Origin: Sphingobacterium humi
GTDB taxonomy: Bacteria > Bacteroidota > Bacteroidia > Sphingobacteriales > Sphingobacteriaceae
Direction of reading: 5' to 3'
Assembly: GCF_009768885.1 (NCBI RefSeq)
Contig: NZ_WSQA01000014.1
Location: 62,001 to 126,000, forward strand
Length of the DNA: 64,000 nucleotides
Part shown: piece after piece, positions 8,377-15,691 of the stretch
Layout: every line of letters starts with the position of its first letter
Position numbering within the stretch: position 1 is the stretch's first letter
Made by a program: the position numbers and the translations under genes
The notes under the pieces: generated by a model
Seen by the model: only the letters and a program-made list of their open reading frames with translations
Told to the model about the DNA's origin: nothing
The model's database searches: none

Positions 8377-8877
8377 TTAAAAATCTCTGCCTTCTTCTTC
8401 ACGTAATGCTACTCCTAAGTTTTGTAGTTGAGGTGCATTTTCGCAAGCGATGTATTTTGCAGGTTCAGTTTCACTAAGGTTTTGATGCTGATGCCAAGCC
8501 CACGAAGGAATATAAACGGCATCTCCTGCTTCCCATTCTACGATTTCGTCTTCTACAAGAGTAGATCCTTTACCCTCCAATACATACAATATGGTTTCGT
8601 AGGTGTGGCGGTGTTTGTGTGTTTTTTGTCCGGGAAGTAACCCTCCAATGGTCATACTCACATTTTTGCTCGGTAAATCCACAAAGAAAACAGGGTGTTT
8701 TCTTTCTTCCGAAAACTGATTGTGTACGCCTGCATTTTCAACATTTTTGTGGATAACGTGTGATGTCTTCACAAAAGTTGGTCTTGCAAAGGTTTGATGA
8801 AAGTCCTTTGAACTGAATTGTTTTTGCTCTGCGTGGATTGATTTTTTTACTTCTGTCGCTGCTTCTAATTTTGACAT
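8377..8877 (-). CDS. Cupin-domain protein
   Basis: A 166-residue protein with one cupin barrel over residues 75-150. Metal-ligand motif 1 is GQKTHKHRHTYETILYVLEG and motif 2 is GDAVYIPSWAWHQHQN; both keep several histidines. The first 60 residues are unlike the cupin fold. Such proteins can be dioxygenases, isomerases or binding proteins. It is the first gene of the operon and its start faces mocR across 101 bases that contain the candidate operator. Confidence 0.85.
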   Translation of the reverse strand: MSKLEAATEVKKSIHAEQKQFSSKDFHQTFARPTFVKTSHVIHKNVENAGVHNQFSEERKHPVFFVDLPSKNVSMTIGGLLPGQKTHKHRHTYETILYVLEGKGSTLVEDEIVEWEAGDAVYIPSWAWHQHQNLSETEPAKYIACENAPQLQNLGVALREEEGRDF

Positions 8878-8927
8878 AACTGAAATTTTTTATTGTTCTG
8901 TTGCATTATTGCATTACAAAAGTATTG

Positions 8928-8978
8928 TATATTTGGACTGTTATAATGATGCAGTTTTTATAAAAATAGATAGTCCAG
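8928..8978. promoter_or_regulatory. Divergent mocR/cupin promoter with candidate MocR operator
   Basis: TATATTTG (8928-8935) matches the Bacteroidota -7 consensus TAnnTTTG for the mocR direction. It overlaps TTTGGACT (8932-8939), which faces an inverted AGTCCAG (8972-8978) directly before the mocR ATG. The segment 8952-8977 matches 20 of 26 bases with 6231-6256. The layout suits autoregulation by a MocR protein. No clear -33 box at the right spacing is visible. Confidence 0.5.
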
Positions 8979-10400
8979 ATGCTAAGAGGTTGGAAATTTG
9001 AAATACAGTTAGACGAACAATCGGATAAAGCCATTTATCTCCAAATAGCCGATGCGATTATAAAAGATATTCATTCGGGCAGGTTAAAATCCGGTGATGC
9101 CTTGCCAGGCAGTAGAAACCTTGCACAACTATTAAGAATCAATCGGAATACGGTTGTAGAAGCCCTTAATGTATTACTTATTGAGGGTTGGCTGGTTTCC
9201 AAAGAAAGGCAGGGAACTTTTGTTGCCGATACATTGCCTGATTTTAAAGAAGTACAAAAAATAAAGCCTTTAATTTCTAACATAGAAAATAAAGAGGGTA
9301 AGCATTTTCATCTGCAGATTGATGACGGAAACCCTGACAGTAAAATTGCACCCATTTCGGAATTGGCAAGAGCATACCGTCAAATATTCAACCAAAAAGC
9401 AAGATGGCAGATGATGGGCTACGGCAATGAATTAGGCGATTTAGAATTTAGAAAAGCTATAGTTCAGATGCTCAATCATCAAAGAGGTATGCAGATAAAC
9501 GAACAAAGTATTTGCATCACTCGTGGTAGTCAAATGGCGATGTATCTAACGGCTCAATGTTTGTTTAAAAAAGGTGATTACGTACTTGTTGAAAATCCAG
9601 GATATAAACCTGCTTGGAAAGCCTTTGAGAATGCAGGTGCAAAACTTTTGCCTGTAAGTGTGGATAAAGAAGGTTTGAAGATTGATGAGGTAACTTCTTA
9701 TTTGAAATGGGGAAAAAAGATAAAGGCAATCTATGTTACACCGCACCGCCAATATCCGACAACTATAACATTGAGTTTGAAAAGAAGGTTGGAATTGATA
9801 GGGCTTTCCAACAAATACGGTTTTACAATTATTGAAGATGATTACGATAATGAGTTTCATTTTGGTTATCGTCCTGTATTGCCATTATCAAGTTTTACGG
9901 AACTAAAAAACTACGTTTACATTGGTACAATGAGTAAAGTTGTTGCACCCGCCTTACGTATCGGTTATTTGGCAAGTAACGACAGTGATTTGATTGAACA
10001 GGTGGGCAGTTTGCGAAAGATTATTGATGTGCAGAGCGACAGCATAATGGAACAGGCGGTTTTGCAACTCATCAAAGAAGGTACAATAAAACGGCATATC
10101 AAAAAGTCAACCAATCACTACAAAGCCAAAAGAGATTTTATGGCAACTGTGTTGAATAAATATATTAAGGATAAAGCAACTTATACAATTCCCGAAGGTG
10201 GTTTGGCGTTTTGGATCGTTCCTAATAAGCAGGTGGACTGGTTACAGATTTCCAAGAAGCTAAAAAGCAAAAGCATTAAAATCATTACGCCCGATACGTA
10301 TAGCTTCGATGAAACCATAAACGGTATAAGATTGGGTTATGGGTCGCTTTCTGAAAAAGATTTGGAAGCCGGCATTATTGCTTTGGCTGAATTACTATGA
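8979..10400 (+). CDS. MocR/PdxR-type GntR regulator with aminotransferase domain
   Basis: A 473-residue regulator: GntR winged helix at residues 10-80 (AIYLQIADAIIKDI, GSRNLAQLLRINRNTVVEAL), linker, then a class I aminotransferase fold. The PLP region shows EDDYDNEFHFGYRP and the Schiff-base lysine in YIGTMSKVVAPALRIGYL. Such proteins sense PLP with an amine or amino acid and regulate vitamin B6, GABA, taurine or related genes. The start MLRGWKF is the typical family start and lies directly after the candidate operator. It is divergent from the cupin operon. A yggS gene lies 4 kb away. Confidence 0.92.
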   Translation: MLRGWKFEIQLDEQSDKAIYLQIADAIIKDIHSGRLKSGDALPGSRNLAQLLRINRNTVVEALNVLLIEGWLVSKERQGTFVADTLPDFKEVQKIKPLISNIENKEGKHFHLQIDDGNPDSKIAPISELARAYRQIFNQKARWQMMGYGNELGDLEFRKAIVQMLNHQRGMQINEQSICITRGSQMAMYLTAQCLFKKGDYVLVENPGYKPAWKAFENAGAKLLPVSVDKEGLKIDEVTSYLKWGKKIKAIYVTPHRQYPTTITLSLKRRLELIGLSNKYGFTIIEDDYDNEFHFGYRPVLPLSSFTELKNYVYIGTMSKVVAPALRIGYLASNDSDLIEQVGSLRKIIDVQSDSIMEQAVLQLIKEGTIKRHIKKSTNHYKAKRDFMATVLNKYIKDKATYTIPEGGLAFWIVPNKQVDWLQISKKLKSKSIKIITPDTYSFDETINGIRLGYGSLSEKDLEAGIIALAELL

Positions 10401-10479
10401 TATTCGTGTTGATGATTTACCAATAAGTTTGGCTATCTATTCTGCTGTGTATTAAGGATTTTTTTCTATCCAATTTAAT

Positions 10480-10955
10480 GTTTCGAGAACTTCCTTCCCG
10501 AACCTTTTCCGAAAAACGAATTTATCCGCAACGTTTCCGCCATTTAACTGCCAAATAATTTTTAGCTTGTTCCTTTTTTCTCTTTCTTTCACAAATACGC
10601 CTAATTTTACTAAGTTCTCCAAGTTTCTTGAAGATGTTCTGTCAGATGTTTCGTTTAAATTCTGGCCCTCACTATTCGTTATTTTCCGTTTTCCTTCACA
10701 AACTCGACCGCTTTCAACTGTCGTTCATTTAATCCGATTTTTAGGAATGAGTATAATTCTTGGTTGCGAAGCGTGAAAATCTTTGAGTTCTTCTACGCTT
10801 AACCCTTGCGGTAAAGTTTCTTCGTTCCAAAAGACGATTTTATCAACATAAACCCTGATTTTAGGTGGTACTCCCATATAATTACGATGCACCAAAGCAT
10901 TCAGGATCACTGCACGCAATGTCTCAACAGGGGCCTCTACACCAGAATGCTTCAA
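10480..10955 (-). pseudogene. Remnant of a RecG-like/AlbA_2-type ATP-binding regulator
   Basis: On the minus strand, residues EAP/APVETLRAVILNALVHRNY and GLSVEELKDFHASQPR match the C-terminal half of the AlbA_2 family (putative transcriptional regulators with a HATPase-like domain). Downstream, after frameshifts, come LNERQLKAVEFVKENGK and a winged-helix tail ENLVKLGVFVKE, also typical. The N-terminal AlbA domain is absent and several stops interrupt the C-terminus. It abuts an AbiEii remnant on the other strand, so the junction near 10956-11000 is probably a rearrangement point. Confidence 0.7.
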
Positions 10956-11006
10956 ATAACGCTACAGTAGAAGCTAAAAAAATTATAGCAAGTTATATAA
11001 TCCATA

Positions 11007-11220
11007 ATGGCCACAAATTACTTACACCATCACAACGACTTTAAGGATATACTAGCTACTACCACGCGTGAGAAAGGTATTGACCCATATTTAGTTGAAA
11101 AAGATTACTGGATCATGCATCGTCTACAACAGTTAGGGCTACCGTTTGAGCTCGGGAACTTCAATATCGAAAGCTTTTAAAATCAAAGACAGATTTTTTA
11201 GAAGATATCGATATACATTG
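11007..11220 (+). pseudogene. Remnant of an AbiEii/AbiGii-type toxin
   Basis: The frame from 11007 reads YLHHHNDFKDIL, then KGIDPYLVEKDYWIMHRL and LGLPFEL, which is the start of the AbiEii nucleotidyltransferase toxin of type IV toxin-antitoxin systems. It stops at 11180. Shifted residues KDRFLEDIDIHW, from the nucleotidyltransferase DxD region, follow; the GGTSLSK motif is lost. An overlapping frame ending at 11044 (VEAKKIIASYIIHNGHK) may be the end of the antitoxin. Only about 60 of 250 or more expected residues remain, so it is dead. Confidence 0.7.
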
Positions 11221-11244
11221 GTTATTCTGCTTGTTTTTCGAATA

Positions 11245-11859
11245 TTAGTTATCGTGGCTTTTTAATAAAATAGTCTTTGCACTGTTGGTGGCTATTACTA
11301 ATCCTGCGAACATCATAATAATATCCTTTAATACGAGTCGCCCCGCGCCTGATAGGTATGGAAAACCAAAATTTGGTGTTGGAGCATCTCCTCCCAAATT
11401 AGGTACATATACTTCGGGGGTTGTTATTAAAAAACTTAATGTAACGATTGACATGAAAAATGTTAACAATCCTCCCCAAAAACCAATATTCGGAAACCAA
11501 ATTCCTAATAATACAGCAAATCCAATAAAAACAATAACAACACCCAAACCATAGGAAAAAAGGTAGGTGCCATTTTTGATATGCCATTCAATATTTTCTT
11601 TAATAACTTTTCCTTCTGGATTTCTATGTAAAGTATATTCCTTAATTGCCTGATTGTTTTCACTAATAATTTCATTATTGGCATCTTTATAAAAGAATTC
11701 CATTAAAGGGCTGTTTGCGACAAAAGGCACAATTCCTTCAGCTTCGTATTTGAAGGCTTTTAAACCACCAATCCAAAACATAACTATAAATATTGCCACG
11801 CGCAACGAGTTAATAAAGAAGGATTCAAACCGGCAAAACAACGTTAGGAAATTTCTCAT
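11245..11859 (-). CDS. DUF417 (YkgB/RclC-like) inner-membrane protein
   Basis: A 204-residue protein with four predicted membrane helices (about residues 14-35, 98-122, 124-146 and 178-197). The family hallmark is FWIGGLKAFKYEAEGIVPFV followed by ANSPLM. In enteric bacteria RclC is an inner-membrane protein induced by hypochlorous acid through the AraC-type regulator RclR. Here an AraC-type regulator gene lies 77 bases upstream on the same strand, so a stress-responsive pair is plausible. The central insert after residue 55 is longer than in E. coli RclC. Confidence 0.85.
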   Translation of the reverse strand: MRNFLTLFCRFESFFINSLRVAIFIVMFWIGGLKAFKYEAEGIVPFVANSPLMEFFYKDANNEIISENNQAIKEYTLHRNPEGKVIKENIEWHIKNGTYLFSYGLGVVIVFIGFAVLLGIWFPNIGFWGGLLTFFMSIVTLSFLITTPEVYVPNLGGDAPTPNFGFPYLSGAGRLVLKDIIMMFAGLVIATNSAKTILLKSHDN

Positions 11860-11936
11860 TAGCTTTCATGTTAATTTATACAATACTACAAATCTCTATG
11901 CTGGTTAACCATGGACTTATAAGGAGAATAAATGAA

Positions 11937-12761
11937 CTATTTTGCAACGATTGAAATTCCTACCTTTTCTCTGAATATTTTAGGAGAAGCACCAACATGT
12001 TTTTTAAAAAATCTTGAGAAATAATATTCATCCCTAAAGTTCAATTTCCAAGCTATAGTTTTTATTGGATCTGTGGAGAGATGAAGCATCCTTTTTGACT
12101 CAAGGATAATTCTTTCATTTATTAATTGTAAAGGACTACGGCCATATTGTTTTTTTATTTTTTTTGAAAAAGAATCAACAGCCACACCGTATTTTTCCGC
12201 GTAAAATTTAACATTCTTGGAGTTTAAGAAGTTGTTTTCTAGAATGTCTTGAAAATTAAGGTCTTCCATGTAGTAATTCGTAGATTTGTCTTTATTTTTA
12301 ATATTTATAAGTTTTTCCTTACTACAAATTGCCAGTAATAGTTGAAGGTAGGTTTTAATAATTGGAAGGTCATAATTTGTTTTATGCAGATTTATCTGGC
12401 TTAATTTTTTAAATAAAGTTATCAACTCTTCATAGATTTCATTAGAAACAGCCAGCGAAGGCTGTTCATAGATATTATTAAATAGAACGCCGTTACAAGC
12501 AACTTCTCTCTTGTGGTATTCAATGCAATAGAAATCACCATGGAATTTGATCATGGCAACAGTTGATTGTGTATTTAACATTTTAAAATGTTGATAAGGG
12601 GAAAGAAAAACAATAGTAGGATCACTAGTTGTATCTTTAAGAAGATCAATCGTAAAGCTTACGCTCTTGTTCATTATAAGAATATTATAGTATGGCTCAT
12701 AAATATCGAATGAATTTCTCGTTTCATAATGGATGTTAAATTCAACAAGTTCTTTTGACAT
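11937..12761 (-). CDS. AraC-family transcriptional regulator
   Basis: A 274-residue regulator. Residues 1-160 form a cupin-like sensor region without an assigned ligand. Residues 175-265 form the double helix-turn-helix domain, with VKFYAEKYGVAVDSFSKKIKK and the signature INERIILESKRMLHLS, then IAWKLNFRDEYYFSRFFKKH. It probably regulates the DUF417 gene downstream. RclR's paired redox cysteines are not obvious: the cysteines present are scattered (YCIEYH, ACNGV, AICSKE). Hypochlorite sensing is therefore not supported by this sequence. Confidence 0.88.
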   Translation of the reverse strand: MSKELVEFNIHYETRNSFDIYEPYYNILIMNKSVSFTIDLLKDTTSDPTIVFLSPYQHFKMLNTQSTVAMIKFHGDFYCIEYHKREVACNGVLFNNIYEQPSLAVSNEIYEELITLFKKLSQINLHKTNYDLPIIKTYLQLLLAICSKEKLINIKNKDKSTNYYMEDLNFQDILENNFLNSKNVKFYAEKYGVAVDSFSKKIKKQYGRSPLQLINERIILESKRMLHLSTDPIKTIAWKLNFRDEYYFSRFFKKHVGASPKIFREKVGISIVAK

Positions 12762-12828
12762 AGTTAAAATAGATTATGCTTAAAATTATTGTCTTAAATT
12801 ATTCCCTAATATAAGAGTAGCTGAAATT

Positions 12829-14223
12829 ATGAAGGCAAAAATCATCTATAATGAAATTTCCACCCTGCATATTAATTTCGTAAATTTGATTGGTAATATG
12901 AAAAATTTATTTTTAGATGATATTGTCGGAAATCCTACCAGTGTTATTTATCAATCTACCTATGATTTAATTAAATCACTAGGCGTTCAACCAAATCTAG
13001 CACACGTGTTTACATCCTTTAGTCTCTTGTTAGGTGCGTTTGTGTTATTTCTTATTATCAATCAAATTTTAAAAGCAGTTTTCCATTCCCTAGTTTTCAA
13101 AATCATTAAAGGGTCGAAAACTCATTGGGACGACTATCTCCTAGAAAATAAAGTCAATGAACATCTCAGCCGATTAATTTTAATAGTTATTTCCCAGCAG
13201 TCATTTCCTTTACTTTTTTTAGGTTTTTCGACACTAATGGAAATCCTGTCAAAGTTTTTAACAGTTTTATTAATAATAGCAACCTATTCTTTAATAAATA
13301 GCCTATTAAAAACAGGAAGGGATATTGCCAAAACAACTAAAGCTTTCAAGGATAAACCTTTGGATAGCTATCTTCAAGTAGTGCAAATTTTTTTATTTTT
13401 TTTAGGAGGAACACTAGTTTTTTCGCTATTAACCGGAAATTCTCCTTGGTCTTTCCTAGTTTCCCTTGGGGCTGCTTCTGCAATTTTAATGCTAGTCTTT
13501 AAAGATACAATTTTGGGATTTGTAGCAAGCATTCAAGTGTCAGCAAATGATTCGGTTCGGGTTGGAGATTGGATAGAGATGCCTAAGTATGGTGTTGATG
13601 GAGATGTAATTCAAATCAACCTTAACAACGTAAGAGTTCAAAATTGGGATAAAACTATTGTTACTATTCCTACCCATACTTTATTGAGTGACTCTTTTAA
13701 AAACTATAGGGGTATGCAAGACAGTGGAGGGAGAAGAATTAAACGTGCTCTACATATTAAGATTTCATCCATTCGATATTTAGATACCCAGGAAATTAAT
13801 GAACTTCGTAGAATCTCCCTGCTCGCTTCATTTATTGACAAAAGGGAAAATGAAATAAACAGTTATAACCTCAATAATAACATTGACCAAGAGATGCTCG
13901 TAAATGGCCGTAGAATGACAAATGCCGGCTTATTTAGAGCATATGTACAAGCTTATTGCCAAAATAATCCTAAGATACATAAAGGGCTAACCTTAATGGT
14001 TCGACAGTTGGAACCAACTGATAAGGGGCTGCCTTTAGAATTATACATGTTCACATCTGGAACGCAATGGGCTTTTTATGAAGAGACAATGGCGGATCTC
14101 TTTGATCACTTATTTGCAGCCATAAAATATTTTCATCTTGAGATCTTTGAACTTCCGGCATCAAGTGATTTAAGGATAATTAAAGATAAAGTTACACTTT
14201 CAAAAATTAGCACTTTTAATTAA
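12829..14223 (+). CDS. YbdG-type miniconductance mechanosensitive channel
   Basis: A 464-residue inner-membrane channel of the MscS superfamily. Several N-terminal helices (about residues 58-80, 115-165 and 185-235) precede the MscS pore/beta domain with DSVRVGDWIEMPKYGVDGDV. The segments VRVQNWDKTIVTIPTHTL and SFKNYRGMQDSGGRRIKRAL are those of YbdG. The family releases solutes on mild hypo-osmotic shock. The ATG at 12829 is used; an alternative ATG at 12898 (MKNLFLDD) would remove 23 residues. It lies divergent from the AraC gene. A second MscS-family gene is at 29.2 kb. Confidence 0.9.
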   Translation: MKAKIIYNEISTLHINFVNLIGNMKNLFLDDIVGNPTSVIYQSTYDLIKSLGVQPNLAHVFTSFSLLLGAFVLFLIINQILKAVFHSLVFKIIKGSKTHWDDYLLENKVNEHLSRLILIVISQQSFPLLFLGFSTLMEILSKFLTVLLIIATYSLINSLLKTGRDIAKTTKAFKDKPLDSYLQVVQIFLFFLGGTLVFSLLTGNSPWSFLVSLGAASAILMLVFKDTILGFVASIQVSANDSVRVGDWIEMPKYGVDGDVIQINLNNVRVQNWDKTIVTIPTHTLLSDSFKNYRGMQDSGGRRIKRALHIKISSIRYLDTQEINELRRISLLASFIDKRENEINSYNLNNNIDQEMLVNGRRMTNAGLFRAYVQAYCQNNPKIHKGLTLMVRQLEPTDKGLPLELYMFTSGTQWAFYEETMADLFDHLFAAIKYFHLEIFELPASSDLRIIKDKVTLSKISTFN

Positions 14224-14400
14224 TCAATCTAATAAATCCTGAGGGTAATTTGAGTTCAGTAAGAAGTGAGTATGACTAAAGAATTCTAGCAACGTATCAT
14301 AACTCTTTTGCCAAAAGTTCCAAGGATATTAGAGAAAGAATCAATTTGGAAAATTATTTATTTGAAATCTGTACTGTCACAAATAAATTTAAAGTATAAA

Positions 14401-14422
14401 AAATCAATCTTCAGATTGATTT
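14401..14422 (-). terminator. Hairpin, probable minus-strand terminator
   Basis: AAATCAATC (14401-14409) pairs perfectly with GATTGATTT (14414-14422) around TTCA. On the minus strand it is followed by a T-rich run. It lies just downstream of a decayed minus-strand gene ending at 14498 and may have been its terminator. The 270 bases between the channel gene and this pseudogene contain no other supported feature; a 72-codon plus-strand frame there looks random. Confidence 0.5.
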
Positions 14423-14497
14423 CTTTAAAGAAGGGAACCTCGCTTTTGTTATTAAAGAGTTCAAACTGCCCTGGTTTATTATATTATCAACCTAGAT

Positions 14498-14860
14498 TTA
14501 ATTTAATCGAATTAATGATTGGTTGATTTCTGCTTTTAATACTTTTGGAATTTTTGTTTTGGCTATTTCTTTTAATCCTGTTATTATTTGAGATTTTACA
14601 TAGGAATAGTTAAACCATCCTAAAGTCTCTGCCATCACGATACGTAATTAGGTATCCTCACTTGGGTCTTCAATTAGTTTAAGGTATGCATCAATATGCA
14701 GGTGGTCATTACAGTTACGAATACTGCGCGCTTGATCTAATCGAATCTAAATAGTGGTTTTGATATTATTTATAAAAGTTGAAAACAATTCAAAAACGGA
14801 GGTGGCTTGCGTTGCTGTTTTTATAACAAGAACTAATTTATTAAAAAAATCTATTGAGAA
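14498..14860 (-). pseudogene. Decayed HEAT-repeat-like protein (C-terminal part)
   Basis: One minus-strand frame of about 120 codons is interrupted only by TAG after NNIKTTI and TAA after DPSEDT. It reads VFELFSTFINN, then HLHIDAYLKLIEDPSEDT, then LRIVMAETLGWFNYSY and LKAEINQSLIRLN before its stop. The paired-helix pattern and 'EDP..D..LR..MAE.LGWF' resemble HEAT-repeat proteins. No start is visible and the N-terminal part is missing. The single-frame survival with two nonsense codons suggests recent decay. Confidence 0.5.
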
Positions 14861-15045
14861 TATTTAAATTTAGTTCACTAGTCCTATTGAAAAAAGCATT
14901 AAAACACCTTCGTTTTTCCCTTAATTATTTTTAATCAATTTCTAACTTTAAATTTTTGTCAAATCATTCGTTTGTTTTTCTTTTTAGGCTTGTTTAAGTT
15001 AACTTTCCTTTTATTGTTAAATGGATAGTTTTTAAATCTGTTTTT

Positions 15046-15507
15046 TTACAAGTTTTTGTAACGTTCGCTAAAGATATCTGCTTTTTTATTTTCTATATCG
15101 AAGGTTACCGGAATTCGATTGTAATCACCATTCCATTTGCCGCCATTGGTCTCACTGTTGGGGCCATATTTCACAATTAAAACGATGCGGAAGTTTGGGT
15201 TGCCTTCGCCACGCTGAATGAGCAGCTCGCCCTCAGCATTGGTTTCTATCCAATAGTCAATGGGGTAGGGCGGGGTGCCATGCATTTGAAATCGCCCTTT
15301 ATTGCCGTTACTCAGCTCGGCAATAGGTTCGCCATTGTCGCTGAAGTCGTATTTGTAAGTGCCCAAGAGGAGCTTTAGAATATCTGTGGGGATTTTCTTC
15401 GTCCCATAATGCTCCTGTCCAGTTACGACGGTAAATTTCTCGATATCTTGTGCTTTTAAGTACTCGGCACTAAAGCATAGCGCGAGTACAAATAGAATCA
15501 TTTTCAT
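15046..15507 (-). CDS. Secreted protein of unknown function
   Basis: A 153-residue protein with an N-terminal signal peptide (MKMILFVLALCFSAEYLKAQ, cleavage probably after AQ or AEYLKA). The mature part is a small beta-rich domain with no recognised catalytic motif (FRIVLIVKYG, YNRIPVTFDI). I do not recognise the family. It lies alone, with a terminator-like palindrome 140 bases upstream. The 185 bases left of it are AT-rich without a gene. Confidence 0.65.
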   Translation of the reverse strand: MKMILFVLALCFSAEYLKAQDIEKFTVVTGQEHYGTKKIPTDILKLLLGTYKYDFSDNGEPIAELSNGNKGRFQMHGTPPYPIDYWIETNAEGELLIQRGEGNPNFRIVLIVKYGPNSETNGGKWNGDYNRIPVTFDIENKKADIFSERYKNL

Positions 15508-15650
15508 AATCTTACGGAATTAGATTATACAAATGTAAGCCGAGCTGTTAGGCTTAAAAATACCTAAGCTTAGGTATTTTTAGCGATATGCTTTCATTTT
15601 TAATGGAAAGAGGGATTTCCATTATTTGGCTTGGCAAAAGGCATAAAAAA

Positions 15651-15678
15651 AGCGAGCAATTGCTTGCTCGCTTTTTTG
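15651..15678. terminator. prc: Bidirectional rho-independent terminator
   Basis: A 9-bp stem AGCGAGCAA/TTGCTCGCT closes a TTGC loop, with an A run on the left and a T run on the right. It lies 14 bases beyond the stop of the minus-strand protease gene, which it terminates. Confidence 0.9.
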
Positions 15679-15691
15679 AAAATTTATATTC

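Noticed and set aside
14308-14526. A 72-codon plus-strand frame after the YbdG gene
   Set aside because: It overlaps a hairpin and the end of a minus-strand pseudogene, and its composition looks random.
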